Notes: generated by a model not told the origin, from the letters alone. A stretch of 64,000 nucleotides of DNA from Trachythela sp. YZ-2020 (GCA_016169945.1 JADLSH010000363.1:3424501-3488500), one strand, 5' to 3'; shown: positions 1 through 49,492, numbered from the stretch's first letter. Made by a program: numbers and translations.

Positions 1-475
1 TAACCCTTAATCCTGACTCTAATCCTGCTCAATTTCCATATTAACACCCTGAATTTTAATACAAACTTAATCTTAATCCTAACTCGAATCCTAACACCAA
101 TCCTAACCCTTACTCCTGACTCTAATCCTGCTCAATTTCCATATTAACACCCTGAATTTTAATACAAACTTAATCCTAACTCTAATCCTAACACTAATCC
201 TAACCCTTAATCCTGACTCTAATCCTGCTCAATTTCCATATTAACACCCTGAATTTTAATACAAACTTAATCCTAACTCTAATCCTAACTCTAATCCTAA
301 CTCTAATCCTAACTCTAATCCTAACACCAATCCTAACCCTTAATCCTGACTCTAATTCTGCTCAATTTCCATATTAACCTGAACTTTAATACAAACTTAA
401 TCTTAATTCTAACTCTAATCCCAACCCTAATCCTACCCACAACCTAACACTAATCCTAACCCTTAATCCTTGTGA
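1..475. repeat. Degenerate telomere-like minisatellite
   Basis: Short units such as CTAACTCTAATCC and TAACCCTTAATCC are interleaved with a longer block containing CTGCTCAATTTCCATATTAA, which recurs at about 25, 128, 225 and 358. The spacing is irregular, roughly 97 to 133 bases. The CCTAAC flavour resembles degenerate TTAGGG telomere repeats read on the C strand, but exact CCCTAA runs are absent, so this is an interstitial minisatellite rather than a working telomere. Confidence 0.75.
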
Positions 476-1746
476 CGTAATTTCGAGATAGTAATACAGA
501 AAGTCACCAAATAAATGTGTCCAGATGAACAGAACTGACACGCCATTTCCCCCCGGAAGGTTCTCAAGGAATGGCATTCTGAGAGAAGGCATTTCCCGAT
601 TGTGCTCCTAAAATCCTAAAAAGTTGCCACCAAAAATGCCAAAACTTCAAGTTCTTACTACTTGTTACCTAAATTTTATGATATTTCAACACAATACTTA
701 ATTGTGAGGTTTTAGTTTTATATCTTGTCCTTCTTAATAATGGCTAATAACTAATTCTTCTTGATTAATTGCTTGAAATTTGAACAAAACAGCAATATAT
801 TTGAATAATTATATCCGTGTACTTTAACAAAAATTTGAACTATTTAGAATAACTTAGAAAAATGAAGCGCCATTTTGTTTTTGTGACAGCACAGTAGCCT
901 TAATGAAGTATACCAATTAAAATTTCACAGGTATTTTGATTAAACATCAGAAAATGGAGACATTTTATTAGATATTTCAATTTTGGCTTAATTAGTTGTC
1001 GATTTATGCAATAAACCTGCATTTTGCTAAAAATTAAAGTTGCTACCAAAGGCAAAAATTGCTTGAAGGTGCTACAACTACAAAAAGTTGCTCGAAACGA
1101 CAAAAGTTGCCGAGAACAATCGGGAAATGCCTATGTGAGAGAACAATTGACACATTACACTTCATTTTTACTTGGGGCACATTGACTCCTTTACCCCCTT
1201 CCCCCCTGCGTATTTGATATGTAAACAAGATGACGTCACAAATTCGCGGGGATCAAGCGTCATCAAATTATCGGTAGGGACTTCATCTAACCCTTATCAA
1301 AATTTATATAAACACTAATCCCAAACCCCACCCAACCCCGAACCCCAACATATATTGTAATAAGAGTTAGACCAAGTCTCGATGAAACTATCTCATCAAT
1401 CTTGAGCCAAAGGATAGCGGGCTCCGGGTACGAAATTGAGAATAAAGCTAATTTTACGACTTTGACGAGAAAGCCGTCCCTGAAAAAATTTTGCTCGGTT
1501 GTGACGTCATAGATTTATGTCATTTGCAGATTAAACAAACTAAAATATCTTGAAAACGAAAAGATGAAGAAAAGTTGAACAATAACGTATTTTACAGTAT
1601 GTCTAAACACACTTGAATTTCGTTGCCATTATAGCTATTAAGGGGATATATTCACTTCACTTTTTCCCAGAGAGTATTAAGAGGAACTGTCTTAAAATGT
1701 AGTATTTTGTGAGATTCTATTTAATAAAATGACTAGATTTTCATAC
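476..1746. other. Non-coding stretch downstream of the last visible RIOX1 exon
   Basis: No convincing exon was found on either strand. It holds one terminal-inverted-repeat element (588-1131) and a C-rich patch at 1316-1350 like the left-end repeat. The expected last RIOX1 exon, about 50 to 60 C-terminal residues, was looked for here on the minus strand and not found. Confidence 0.5.
588..1131. mobile_element. Non-autonomous element with 16-bp terminal inverted repeats
   Basis: GGCATTTCCCGATTGT at 588-603 is exactly inverted at 1116-1131. The 544-bp interior is AT-rich with no coding potential. GAGAGAA lies close to both ends but not directly against both, so a target duplication is not certain and no superfamily is assigned. 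Confidence 0.55.
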
Positions 1747-39039
<37,293 letters not shown>

Positions 39040-39157
39040 TTCTACAATATATCTTCTTTCTTGTAAGGTATATGAGCTTTTAAATCATAAAATCAAGTAG
39101 ATTTACTGGACAAAAATGTTGTGTGCAGTTTTTAAATTGTGAAACTTTAACTTTGCC

Positions 39158-39807
39158 CAGGGTTGCCAGGTCCAGCAAGGGCTTGGAGCCAAATATGATT
39201 TGAAAAGTAGCCAAATTTGGTAAAAAGAGGCCAAACTTCCGTTTTTAGCACCTACGCTGTCCAGGTACTGGGGCTGGTAGCCTGCAGGTCGTACCCAGTG
39301 CTTTTTTTGTTGTTGTGTGAGTCGGAAAAATCCGGTATTTTGTGACCTGCGCAGTTGTGTTTTCGTACTCATTCTCCGAGAAGTTCGTGCGCGTCCATAA
39401 TATTGACTCCCGTCCGAAGCCTTCGTGATCCAAATAAATTTGCTTTCCCATGCTTTACTATATTTTTTTCTTCCACTATCGTATGAACCTTTCCATTTGG
39501 ACGCCATTAATAATGTGAATTGTGAATACTAAATAGATCAGTGACTAACGCAGTTAATGTGAGCCAGTAATCTATTTGGTCAGTTATCACATCTCGTTCC
39601 CAGAGCTTAGCGACCCCAACCGCGTAGGTACATCCGAGTCCTGCATAATTTAGAACTAAATATTTTTATAATTAATCTAATTTTCTGTGATTGTTAAAGA
39701 GGCCAAAAAGTAGCCAAATGGCCAAATGTTTTTTTCGAGGCCAAACAAGAAAAAAAGAGGCCAAATTCGAGTTATTTGGCCTCAAAAAGGCCAATCTGGC
39801 AACCCTG
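39158..39807 (-). mobile_element. hAT-type element in the RIOX1 upstream region
   Basis: 650 bp with perfect 12-bp inverted ends CAGGGTTGCCAG and 8-bp perfect target duplications ACTTTGCC (39150-39157 and 39808-39815). A minus-strand frame starting at 39507 (KYSKAWESKFIWITKASDGS) looks like the N-terminal start of a hAT-associated protein, but it quickly degrades. Frequent GGCCAAA motifs occur near the ends. The two duplicated copies of this locus lack the element and carry excision footprints. Confidence 0.9.
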
Positions 39808-40040
39808 ACTTTGCCGCGAATCGGCGAAAGTGTACGACTAATCCCGAACTCAGCCCGACCTTTCCTGTTACGTAGGGCATAAGGGGAAAGGCGGGGTTAT
39901 TATTGGAGGGTAAAAATCAGGCACGTCGTGTCATGGCGCTCGATGATATAAAATTAGAGAAAATTTAGGTTGGGACGATTGTCTAGACTACGTGAAATCA
40001 CGTGGTGAAATAGACAAAAAGTCATTATGATTTTTAAGGA
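39808..40040 (-). promoter_or_regulatory. Upstream segment of RIOX1 (candidate promoter)
   Basis: This segment (TTGCCGCGAATCGGCG to ACGTGAAATCACGTGG) is preserved almost unchanged in the copies at 48026-48260 and 55230-55465. It contains a CACGTG-type element and GC-rich patches. The hAT insertion moved it about 650 bp away from the RIOX1 ATG. Promoter function is inference. Confidence 0.4.
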
Positions 40041-40046
40041 ATATAT

Positions 40047-40620
40047 ACCGGGTGGGGCAAAAAAAAGTACGACTGTTTGATTTAGTATAACTTAAAAACT
40101 AAAAGAGCCATTACACTTAAACAAGTTGCTCCGCATTCAGCGATGTCTAACTTAAATGTTGATATATGCCATGTGTATTTTCATGCAATATAGACCGAGA
40201 TAGCTGCGTTTAAACTTGAGTAAACACTTTTGGGACTGTCGGGAATTAGCTAAAAACGGCCTATTAAATAATTTGATAACCATTAGCATTTTACGCAAGT
40301 ATTCGTTTCAATGAAGTGAAGTTGAAGTTAGAAGGCCAAATGTTAGAAGAAAAAAGCATATCTATTCAAGAAGCATTTCTAACTTCAACTTCACTTCATT
40401 TAAATAATACTTACGATAAAATAGTAACGGTTATCAAATTAGTTTAATAGGCCGTTTTTAGCTAATTCTCGACAGTTCCAAAAGTGTTTAGTCAAGTTTA
40501 AACGCAGCTATCTCAGTCAATATTGCATGAAAATGCACATGGCATATATCAACATTTAAGTTAGACATCGCTGAATGCAAAGAAACTTGTTTAAGTGTAA
40601 TAGCTCTTTTAGTTTTTTAT
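40047..40620. mobile_element. Foldback element, right end truncated
   Basis: The left arm starts TACCGGGTGGGGCAAAAAAA. Arms of about 270 bp meet at GAAGTGAAGTTGAAGTTAGA / TCTAACTTCAACTTCACTTC. The missing right terminus (TTTTTTTTGCCCCACCCGG) survives in the copy at 58037-58186, and left halves remain at 48268-48612 and 55467-55817. Confidence 0.8.
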
Positions 40621-40687
40621 GTCCATAAAAGATTTTCAAGCTCAAGGAAAACATTAAAAATTAACGAAAACTTTTTGTGGAAAACAT

Positions 40688-40693
40688 TTTATT
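40688..40693 (-). promoter_or_regulatory. Polyadenylation signal for Ly6 gene A
   Basis: AATAAA on the minus strand about 170 nt after the stop; the same site is kept at 58396-58401 for the duplicate gene. Confidence 0.55.
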
Positions 40694-40860
40694 GCCATGG
40701 AAAGTACAAAAAAGTTCATATTAAGAAAAAATGACAAAGTATGAAAAATTATCCTAATTTGTTTTCTTGACTTGTCAAAATATTACAAAACTTGTCAAGA
40801 AACCTGTTAAGAAATTAAACTAGTCCTTATGCTCCAAGAAATAAGTTCAAGTTTACAAAA

Positions 40861-41240
40861 CTAAAAGGCCACAGCAAAGATTATGGAGACGATCATCGGT
40901 ATAACACCAAGTACCAGACCGCTGCCGCCATTCAGTTCAGGGAAGCTGACATTGCATTCGCTGGTTGTGCAACACTTGACTTCGCAGGCTACGGCATTAT
41001 TATTATCTAATGCTTCTTTGCAGGACTCTGGGTTCTTACCACATCGATAGTTAGTTTGAAAGCTGGCACAACCCTTCGAATACTCTATATTGCCATTGGG
41101 TTTCTTCAGAACTTGGGCAAAACAATAGGGAGATAGTTCACCACAAGTTTTCGTCTGGTTGCACGCGGGCTCCTTGATAGGTGGACTTCTATCTTCTTTA
41201 CAAATGAAGCATTTACTTAACTCTACATCTACACATCTCA
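40861..41240 (-). CDS. Ly6 A exon 2 (domain and GPI tail)
   Basis: 380 nt to the stop. An open frame continues upstream of the acceptor without ATG (GSLPCCKYALSHCFL), which is intronic. Compared with 58569-58948 it differs by eleven bases, changing eight amino acids. Confidence 0.85.
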
Positions 41241-42903
41241 CTAAAAAGCAATGTGATAATGCATATTTACAACAAGGCAAACTTCCCAAATCAGTGCAGA
41301 TATTTGTGAATGTGTCAACTCGTCGAGTTCCACATGTAATGATGTAAATTAACCAACCGCACGAACAGAAAAGTCGTTTCGAGGGTCAATGATAATTAAC
41401 ACAAAGTAATTACAAGACTGTTTTACGGGTCGTGTACTCGACAGTATTGGGCATGTAACGGTGCTGGGTCGCACAATTCCCATGCAGGGACGTAGGACCC
41501 CCAAAACTCGAAAAGGTACAAATAATTAGGTAAAAATCAAGGTACAATTTTGACATTTTCAAGTAAAATTTGGGCGATAAAGTCGTTATATTTTGTAAAA
41601 TGATAACTAAAATAAAATGCTAAATTACTTAAAAGAACCTGATCTCTTTACAAACCTCCACATAACAGAATTTTGAGCAAAATACAGTCAATTTGGACGC
41701 AATTCGTTCGCAAATTCGCTTCGGAAAACCTCAGAAATGCAGTTCTGGAGCTTCAAACATTTAAAAATCTTCTGGGGGAGGACCCCAAACCCCATGTCTT
41801 CAGAAACAACTCAGTATTACAATGATGATCAATCAGAAAAAGGTCTATTTCGATTACTGACTTGAGGTAAATTTTAACATTGAAGTTCAATTTTCAGGTA
41901 AAATCCTTTGACCCCCACCCATGCACTGCAGATGCTTCGCTACGTCGCTGGTCCCATGGCGCCCCGTAATCTACTCTGCCGCTTTCTTTGTACTGACTAC
42001 TGGTTCGCTGTAAAGGTTAAAATAAAGACTAATGATAAGGGGTGTAGAATTGGGATAATAGAAGCGTCAAAGGTAATAGAAGCGTCAAAGCACAGAAAAT
42101 ATCGTATCAACCATATGCAGGCACAGCTCTGAGTCACTTGAGTTTTCTAGCGCATCATGTTGGGTATATTTATTAGCCATTAAGAGTTAATATCCCACCC
42201 TCGACTTTCACTGGCAGACGTTCGATGAGTCATGTCGATCCAGCCACCTAGACCCACAATTATACATAAAGTGCTGGCTGAGTTTTTTAATAGGCTGGCG
42301 AGAATTGATGGCTGGATTTTTGAACTAAACACTAGGGCTAGCCCTTTGAAATCGCTTCGAGTTGGGCTCATTTAAATACCCGCTAAGTAATAATAATAAT
42401 AATTTAATTTATATAGCTTACGCTCATTAAACTAGTCGTTGAAATGCACTTTTTGCCTTTTGGTTTGAAGAGTGTCTACGCTATAATTTCTACATTAAAC
42501 ACTATATATACGGTAAACCTTCGACTATAAGCCCTCCCTAACATAACCGCCGCCTTCCTCCCGTGTACAAGCCGACCGTATTTACTAACGTGCAGGTCAT
42601 TCCGAATATGAGCCCACCCATGCATAAGCCCATATGCTTATAATTGAACAAGAAAGAATGCTTCTATTTCATGCTACTTTTACAATTATTAGGGAATGTT
42701 ATTACCAACACAAAATTCCATCCATATACAAGGCCCCCGTATATAGGCCCCTCCGTGTGCATAACCCATCAAAAATTGCTTACAAACGAATATAAGCCCT
42801 GGACTGGACTTATTCGGAGCAGTATACGGTATTAAGGAATAAAATTACCTGTTGATGCACAGAAAGTCAAAATGACAAAACTTGCAATAATTTTCATCGA
42901 CAT
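40861..42903 (-). CDS. Ly6/uPAR three-finger protein A, two exons, probably GPI-anchored
   Basis: Exon 1 (42849-42903) gives MSMKIIASFVILTFCAST, a signal peptide, and ends one base into a codon at donor GTAATT. Exon 2 (40861-41240) follows the acceptor CATTGCTTTTTAG and starts two bases into the codon, so the join is exact. The mature part starts around VRCVDVELSKCFICKED and holds twelve to thirteen cysteines, ending in CCTTSECN, the LU-domain signature. GGSGLVLGVIPMIVSIIFAV is a GPI-type hydrophobic tail. The product is about 145 aa. A signal-peptide exon split from the domain exon is the usual Ly6 gene design. A near-identical gene lies at 58569-60593. Confidence 0.87.
42849..42903 (-). CDS. 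Ly6 A exon 1 (signal peptide)
   Basis: 18 codons plus one base. The second ATG two codons later could also be used. Identical coding sequence occurs at 50058-50112 and 60539-60593. Confidence 0.8.
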
Positions 42904-44781
42904 CGCAATGATTTTCTGAACTCTTGCCTCTGATGCTTGTAAAGACGCCAAGGATAAACTGAATACTTGCTTCAGTTTGGGGCAGATTAAATAGATGCCG
43001 GGGGACAGTTGTATGACGAAGCAATCACCAGGGGATGCAATTATGCTGAAATTATATTCAAATTTTGTTATTGTAATTAAATATAAATGTATCAAAAATA
43101 GCACTTTGAATGCTTATAGTAAGGCTATTTGTGTCTTCTTTATATGATTTTTATATAGTCATTGCTTTTTCTTCCTATAATTCTATATATATTGAACATA
43201 ATAAAGTTCCTTCTATATCAGCGAGGCTCAGTTGTGAATATTGTTCATTGCCATGTATCTATACACTTTAACCCAACATTCAATTTATGAATAATACAGT
43301 TTATATTATTATTATTATTATATTAGCTTTGCCATATACAAACAACGTTAGCACAAACAATTGACAGAAACAACTGGCAGGGCAATCGCAACAGCTTACG
43401 TGCGAGTTACCGGCAAGGCGAGTTACTCGTCATGCATGGCGGGACAAAGAAGCGATCTGTTTATATGGAACCGAGTTACCATGTATTTGACCGCTGATTA
43501 CATTGTAATTATGTCACTTTTATACACTTTTGAGGGCTAGATTGAGCTATGTTATTTAGTCAAAGTGGGAAAACAAAGGAAACATGCATGCTCTTTTCAC
43601 GAGTTACGCGGTAAAAGTGTTTACATGGGAATATATTTATCTCGCCTAGGCGAGATCCCGCCTCCTTCTGCCGGGATCGCGCCATGGTGAGTTACCCGGT
43701 TGTGTCATGTAAACAGTCACCCGGGAAAACTACTGTACAAGTTTCTATACCGGCCGGGATCTCGCCGTTGCCGAGTATTAAACTCGCAACCTCGTCTAAC
43801 AAAATTATGTTGTTGCATGTCTATCCCCTTAGGGAATAAGAATATTCTAAAATATTCTACTCAATATATTTGACCTAACATGACGTAGTTGTTACAGCTT
43901 GCATATATAGAATTTTAAACATAAAGATATTCTTTATTTTGACCACTGTCTATATTTCCATTTATTTGCCGCACTACAGATTACTCTGTAGTCTACTAGT
44001 TTACTTGAAACACATTGCCAATAAATGAAATAATGTACTTTGAAAATTGTTACAACCTCTAAATATTTGTTCAAAATCATTCTTGAATATTAAACAAAAC
44101 TAAAAACAGTAATTTATAAAGGTTGTTTATGTAACATATTTATGCAAGTAATGTAGGGGTATTAGACCATTAGTCATTACTCATCGACATCGGACATCCT
44201 GCAGGGGAGGCGCGATACAAACATTTCCCATATACAAATATTTTTAGAACAATTGCAATTTGGTAAAAAATATATATATTTGGTGGGTGGCAGCGGTTGT
44301 CTCTAGAAAATTTTTTTGAAATCCATATACTATGAAAATAATATGGAAATGCTATTTCCATGTACTTACCCATATGGAATTAGTATAATTTCCATTCTTA
44401 TTGCCATTTTAACTATTTCCAATGTATCGATCCATATACTATAATGTATGGATCCATATACCATATAAAGTTCCTGGTACGACGCATTATTTAATTGTAT
44501 GCGTCGTATAACTCGATTAAATTCGACAGGTGAATTATAAAATTTGTCTCAGTCGAATTATCCACCCGATTCAAAAGAATTATCTTCTTAATATAAAAGT
44601 ACTTGTGGAGAAAATTTAAATGTGACCAAAAAAAATTTCATGCAATATTCAAGATTCGAAAAAAAATCCATGCACATCCTTTTGGTTAAAAGAAAATGCT
44701 TGCGCTACATGGCAGCGAAAATTTTTTTTCCTTCCGAGAGCAATTCTTCCAACCCCCCCTCAAAAATCTAATGGTCCGCCC

Positions 44782-45224
44782 CTTAGCAAAATGTCATTCG
44801 TGACCTTGGCGCAAGCCAGTTGCTCTCGTGTGTGGGCGACTTGTCTAGCGATTTTGGTCATTCGTGACATGTAAGCCAAAAATCAAACATGTTTGATAAT
44901 TTTGGTCACGAATGATCAAATCCTTCGTGTGTGCGGGGAACGAAAGTAATTTGCTTACGGGTTGTTCTTAAAGTGCATGCGTCGTTCCTCAAAATAAATA
45001 ATTCAAGATGGCCGATTCAGAAGACGAACTAGAAGAACAAGAGTTGTTGCTATTCATTCTGCTTTCCTTTGCACACACGAAGCATTTGATCATTCGTGAC
45101 CAAAATTATCAAACATGTTTGATTTTGGGCTGACATGTCACGAATGACCAAAATCGCTAGACAAGTCGCCCGAACACGAGAGCAACTGGCTTGCGCCAAT
45201 GGTCACGAATGACATTTTGCTAAG
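44782..45224 (+). mobile_element. Inverted-repeat element with MADSEDELEEQELL frame (copy 1)
   Basis: CTTAGCAAAATGTCATTCGT at the left is inverted at the right. The arms run for about 150 bp. A short frame starts at ATG 45008 (MADSEDELEEQELLLFILLS), reminiscent of the acidic start of PIF/Harbinger transposases, and soon runs into the right arm. It is non-autonomous. Confidence 0.7.
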
Positions 45225-46565
45225 CATATAGCTCTCGTGTGCGTCGTCATGCATGGCGGGACAAAGAATCGATCTGTTTATATGGAACCGAGTTACCATG
45301 TATTTGACCGCTGATTACATTGTAATTATGTCACATTGAGCTATGTTATTTAGTCAAAGTGGGAAAACAAAGAAACCTGCATGCTCTTTTCGCGAGTTAC
45401 GCGGTAAAAGTGTTTACATGGGAATATATTTATCTCGCCTAGGCGAGACTCCCGCCTCCTTCTGCCGGGATCTCGCCATGGCGAGTTTCCCAGTTGTGTC
45501 ATGTAAACAGTCACCCGGGAAAACTACTGTACGAGTTTCTACAACGGCCGGGATCTCGCCGTTGCCGAGTATTAAACTCGCAACCTCGTCTAACAAAATT
45601 ATGTTGTTGCATGTCTATCCCCTTAGGGAATAAGAATATTCTAAAATATTCTATTCAATATATTTGACCTAACATGACGTAGTTGTCACAGCTTGCATAT
45701 ATAAATAAAGATATTCTTTATTTTGACCACTGTCTATATTTCCATTTATTTGCCGCACTACAGATTACTCTGTAGTCTACTAGTTCACTTGAAACAAATT
45801 GCCAATAAATGAAATAATGTACTTTGAAAATTGTTACAACCTCTAAACATTAGTTCAAAATCATTCTTCAATATTAAACAAACTAAAAACAGTAATTTAT
45901 AAATGTTGTTTATGTAACATATTTATGCAAGTAATGTAGGGGTATTAGACCATTAGTCATTAATACTCATCGACATCGGACATCCTGCAGGGGAGGCGCG
46001 ATACAAACATTTCCCATATACAAGTATTTTTAGAACAATTGCAATTTGGTAAAAAATATATATTTGGTGGGTGGCAGCGGTTGTCTCTAGAAATTTTTTT
46101 TGAAATCCATATACTATGAAAATAATATGGAAATGCTATTTCCATGTACTTACCCATATGGAATTAGTATAATTTCCATTCTTATTGCCATTTTAACACT
46201 ATTTCCAATGTATGGATCCATATACTATAATGTATGGATCCATATACCATATAAAGTTCCTGGTACGACGCATTATTTAATTGTATGCGTCGTATAACTC
46301 GATTAAATTCGACAGGTGAATTATAAAATTTGTCTCAGTCGAATTATCCACCCGATTCAAAAGAATTATCTTCTTAATATAAAAGTACTTGTGGAGAAAA
46401 TTTAAATGTGACCAAAAAATATCATGCAATATTCAAGATTCGAAAAAAAATCCATGCACATCCTTTTGGTTAAAAGAAAATGCTTGCGCTACTTGGCAGC
46501 GAAAAAATTTTTTCCTTCCGAGAGCAATTCTTCCAACCCCCCCTCAAAAATCTAATGGTCCGCCC

Positions 46566-47008
46566 CTTAGCAAAATGTCATTCGTGACCTTGGCGCAAGC
46601 CAGTTGCTCTCGTGTGTGGGCGACTTGTCTAGCGATTTTGGTCATTCGTGACATGTAAGCCAAAAATCAAACATGTTTGATAATTTTGGTCACGAATGAT
46701 CAAATCCTTCGTGTGTGCTGGGAACGAAAGCACTTTGCTTACGGGTTGTTCTTAAAGTGCATGCGTCGTTCCTCAAAATAAATAATTCAAGATGGCCGAT
46801 TCAGAAGACGAACTAGAAGAACAAGAGTTGGTGCTATTCATTCTGCTTTTTTTTGCACACACGAAGCATTTGATCATTCGTGACCAAAATTATCAAACAT
46901 GTTTGATTTTTGGCTTACATGTCACGAATGACCAAAATCGCTAGACAAGTCGCCCGCACACGAGAGCAACTGGCTTGCGCCAATGGTCACGAATGACATT
47001 TTGCTAAG
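46566..47008 (+). mobile_element. Inverted-repeat element, copy 2
   Basis: The same 443-bp element in the second 1.8-kb unit, with a few substitutions (ELVLFILL in the short frame). Confidence 0.7.
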
Positions 47009-47614
47009 CACATAGCTCTCGTGTGCGTCGTCATGCATGGCGGGACAAAGAATCGATCTGTTTATATGGAACCGAGTTACCATGTATTTGACCGCTGATT
47101 ACATTGTAATTATGTCACATTGAGCTATGTTATTTAGTCAAAGTGGGAAAACAAAGAAACCTGCATGCTCTTTTCGCGAGTTACGCGGTAAAAGTGTTTA
47201 CATGGGAATATATTTATCTCACCTAGGCGAGACTCCAGCCTCCTTCTGCCGGGATCTCGCCATGGCGAGTTTCCCAGTTGTGTCATGTAAACAGTCACCC
47301 GGGAAAACTACTGTACGAGTTTCTATAACGGCCGGGATCTCGCCGTTGCCGAGTATTAAACTCGCAACCTCGTCTAACAAAATTATGTTGTTGCATGTCT
47401 ATCCCCTTAGGGAATAAGAATATTCTAAAATATTCTATTCAATATATTTGACCTAACATGACGTAGTTGTCACAGCTTGCATATATAAATAAAGATATTC
47501 TTTATTTTGACCACTGTCTATATTTCCATTTATTTGCCGCACTACAGATTACTCTGTAGTCTACTAGTTCACTTGAAACAAATTGCCAATAAATGAAATA
47601 ATGTATTTAATGAG

Positions 47615-47906
47615 ATGCAAACCAATATTCCCTATACTTTGTCGAATTTTTGACGCTCTGGATAACTGCTTATTTTTGCTTGATTTGTGATTTTTGCCGC
47701 CTTCTGTAGAGGTCTCGATAAGTTTTGCTTTTTTTCCTCCTGACATGCTATCGCCTATCGGTCGCTTCGTGTTCATTTGTTTCAATTTTCCCTGATTCCA
47801 AACATACACCTTGACTCTTGGCGTTCAAGTGCAAATTTTCATCGTTTTCGGCAATTTTTCTTTGCATTTTATACACACTGAACGCAGACTTTCGCCTCGC
47901 AGACAT
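47615..47906 (-). pseudogene. RIOX1 5' fragment, copy 1
   Basis: It covers RIOX1 codons 1-95 from ATG at 47906. A 7-bp insertion (GCCTATC after GACATGCTATC) shifts the frame at about codon 51. It stops abruptly where the 1.8-kb repeat begins. Upstream RIOX1 sequence is also copied, so a transcript is possible but not a useful protein. Confidence 0.88.
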
Positions 47907-48016
47907 TTCTACAATATATCTTCTTTCTTGTAAGGTATATGAGCTTTTAAATCATAAAATCAAGTAGATTTACTGGACAAAAATTTTGTGTGCAGTTTTT
48001 AAATTGTGAAACTTTA

Positions 48017-48032
48017 ACTTTGCGTCTTTGCC
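48017..48032. other. hAT excision footprint, copy 1
   Basis: ACTTTGCGTCTTTGCC stands where the RIOX1 locus has ACTTTGCC-element-ACTTTGCC. It equals both target duplications with the two central bases CA changed to their complements GT, the classic product of hAT excision. Confidence 0.88.
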
Positions 48033-48267
48033 GCGAATCGGCGAAAGTGTACGACTAATCCCGAACTCAGCCCGACCTTTCCTGTTACGTAGGGCATAAG
48101 GGGAAAGGCGGGGTTATTATTGGAGGGTAAAAATCAGGCACGTCGTGTCATGGCGCTCGATGATATAAAATTAGAGAAAATTTAGGTTGGGACGATTGTC
48201 TAGACTACGTGAAATCACGTGGTGAAATAGACAAAAAGTCATTATGATTTTTAAGGAATATATACCG

Positions 48268-48612
48268 TGTGGGGCAAAAAAAAGTACGACTGTTTGATTT
48301 AGTATAACTTAAAAACTAAGAGAGCCATTACACTTAAACAAGTTGCTCCGCATTCAGCGATGTCTAACTTAAATGTTGATATATGCCATGTGTATTTTCA
48401 TGCAATATTGACCGAGATAGCTGCGTTTAAACCTGAGTAAACACTTTTGGAACTGTCTAAAAACGGCCTATTAAATAATTTGATAACCATTAGCATTTTA
48501 CGCAAGTATTCGTTTCAATGAAGTGAAGTTGAAGTTAGAAGGCCAAATGTTAGAAGAAAAAAGCATATCTATTCAAGAAGCATTTCTAACTTCAACTTCA
48601 CTTTATTTAAAC
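48268..48612. mobile_element. Left half of the foldback element
   Basis: Matches 40047-40400 up to the loop (AACTTCACTTTATTTAAAC), then unrelated sequence follows. The break lies at the hairpin tip. Confidence 0.8.
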
Positions 48613-48926
48613 TAGGAGTTACTATCGCAAGGAAAGTGCTGCCTTGACGCCCAAACTGCATGCAAAATCCCTCGACCAATTAGTAATATTGAACGTATTT
48701 ATATTGCTAATGGCACACTGTATGTATAGATTTATTTTCTTGTCCAAACGATGAGATTACAACACTGTGATTACAACACTGTGATTATTGTAAATAATAA
48801 TGTATAAGAAGTACACAAGTGGTTTTCAAAGCCACATATCAGAGTGTTCAGACTATTGTCAATGGAATTCTTGGTACCAACATCATTGTTCCTGTTATTA
48901 GAAATCATTCTTTACTTCAAAGCTGT

Positions 48927-49492
48927 CAATTGCATCTTGCAATTGCATCTTGCAATTGCATCTTGCAATTGCATCTTGCAATTGCATCTTGCAATTGCAT
49001 CTTGCAATTGCATCTTGCAATTGCATCTTGCAATTGCATCTTGCAATTGCATCTTGCAATTGCATCTTGCAATTGCATCTTGCAATTGCATCTTGCAATT
49101 GCATCTTGCAATTGCATCTTGCAATTGCATCTTGCAATTGCATCTTGCAATTGCATCTTGCAATTGCATCTTGCAATTGCATCTTGCAATTGCATCTTGC
49201 AATTGCATCTTGCAATTGCATCTTGCAATTGCATCTGTACCCATCTTGCAATTGCATCTTGCAATTGCATCTTGCAATTGCATCTTGCAATTGCATCTTG
49301 CAATTGCATCTTTAAATTGCATCTTGCAATTGCATCTTGCAATTGCATCTTGCAATTGCATCTTGCAATTGCATCTTGCAATTGCATCTTGCAATTGCAT
49401 CTTGCAATTGCATCTTGCAATTGCATCTTGCAATTGCATCTTGCAATTGCATCTTGCAATTGCATCTTGCAATTGCATCTTGCAATTGCATC
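48927..49492. repeat. 13-bp satellite array 1 (TTGCAATTGCATC)
   Basis: About 43 units, almost perfect, with single variants (CTGTACCC near 49235, TTTAAA near 49311). TGCAATTGCA inside the unit is self-complementary. No stop codon exists in any of the six frames, so very long spurious frames appear. Confidence 0.97.

Larger units (their letters stand above)
43431..47600. repeat. 1.8-kb tandem repeat, 2.3 units
   Basis: CATGCATGGCGGGACAAAGA recurs at 43431, 45248 and 47032 (periods 1817 and 1784). Each unit carries a GC-rich block with CTCGCCTAGGCGAG and CCGGGATCTCG, an AT block with CCATATACTAT palindromes, and (in units 1 and 2) the 443-bp inverted-repeat element. The third unit is cut at about 47600, where RIOX1 sequence begins. 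Confidence 0.9.
42290..48926. repeat. Segmental duplication copy 1 (about 6.6 kb)
   Basis: From AATAGGCTGGCGAGAATTGA to the edge of the 13-bp satellite, this matches 49497-56130 almost base for base with an offset of 7204-7207. It holds Ly6 exon 1, 2.3 units of a 1.8-kb repeat, a RIOX1 5' fragment and half of a foldback element. Confidence 0.93.

Noticed and set aside
39103..39507. A functional 134-residue gene in the hAT element
   Set aside because: Only the first 35 or so residues look protein-like; the frame then runs through the terminal repeat of the transposon and out into the flank.
39939..39974. A divergent gene starting MALDDIKLEKI in the RIOX1 upstream region
   Set aside because: It stops after 11 codons and no donor lies in frame before the stop. 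It is kept in the duplicated copies, but so is all surrounding sequence.
42832..43104. A 90-residue minus-strand protein
   Set aside because: Only its last 18 codons are the Ly6 signal-peptide exon; the rest is upstream sequence with no family features.
48927..49492. CRISPR-like array
   Set aside because: Units are directly adjacent with no unique spacers, and the DNA is eukaryotic.
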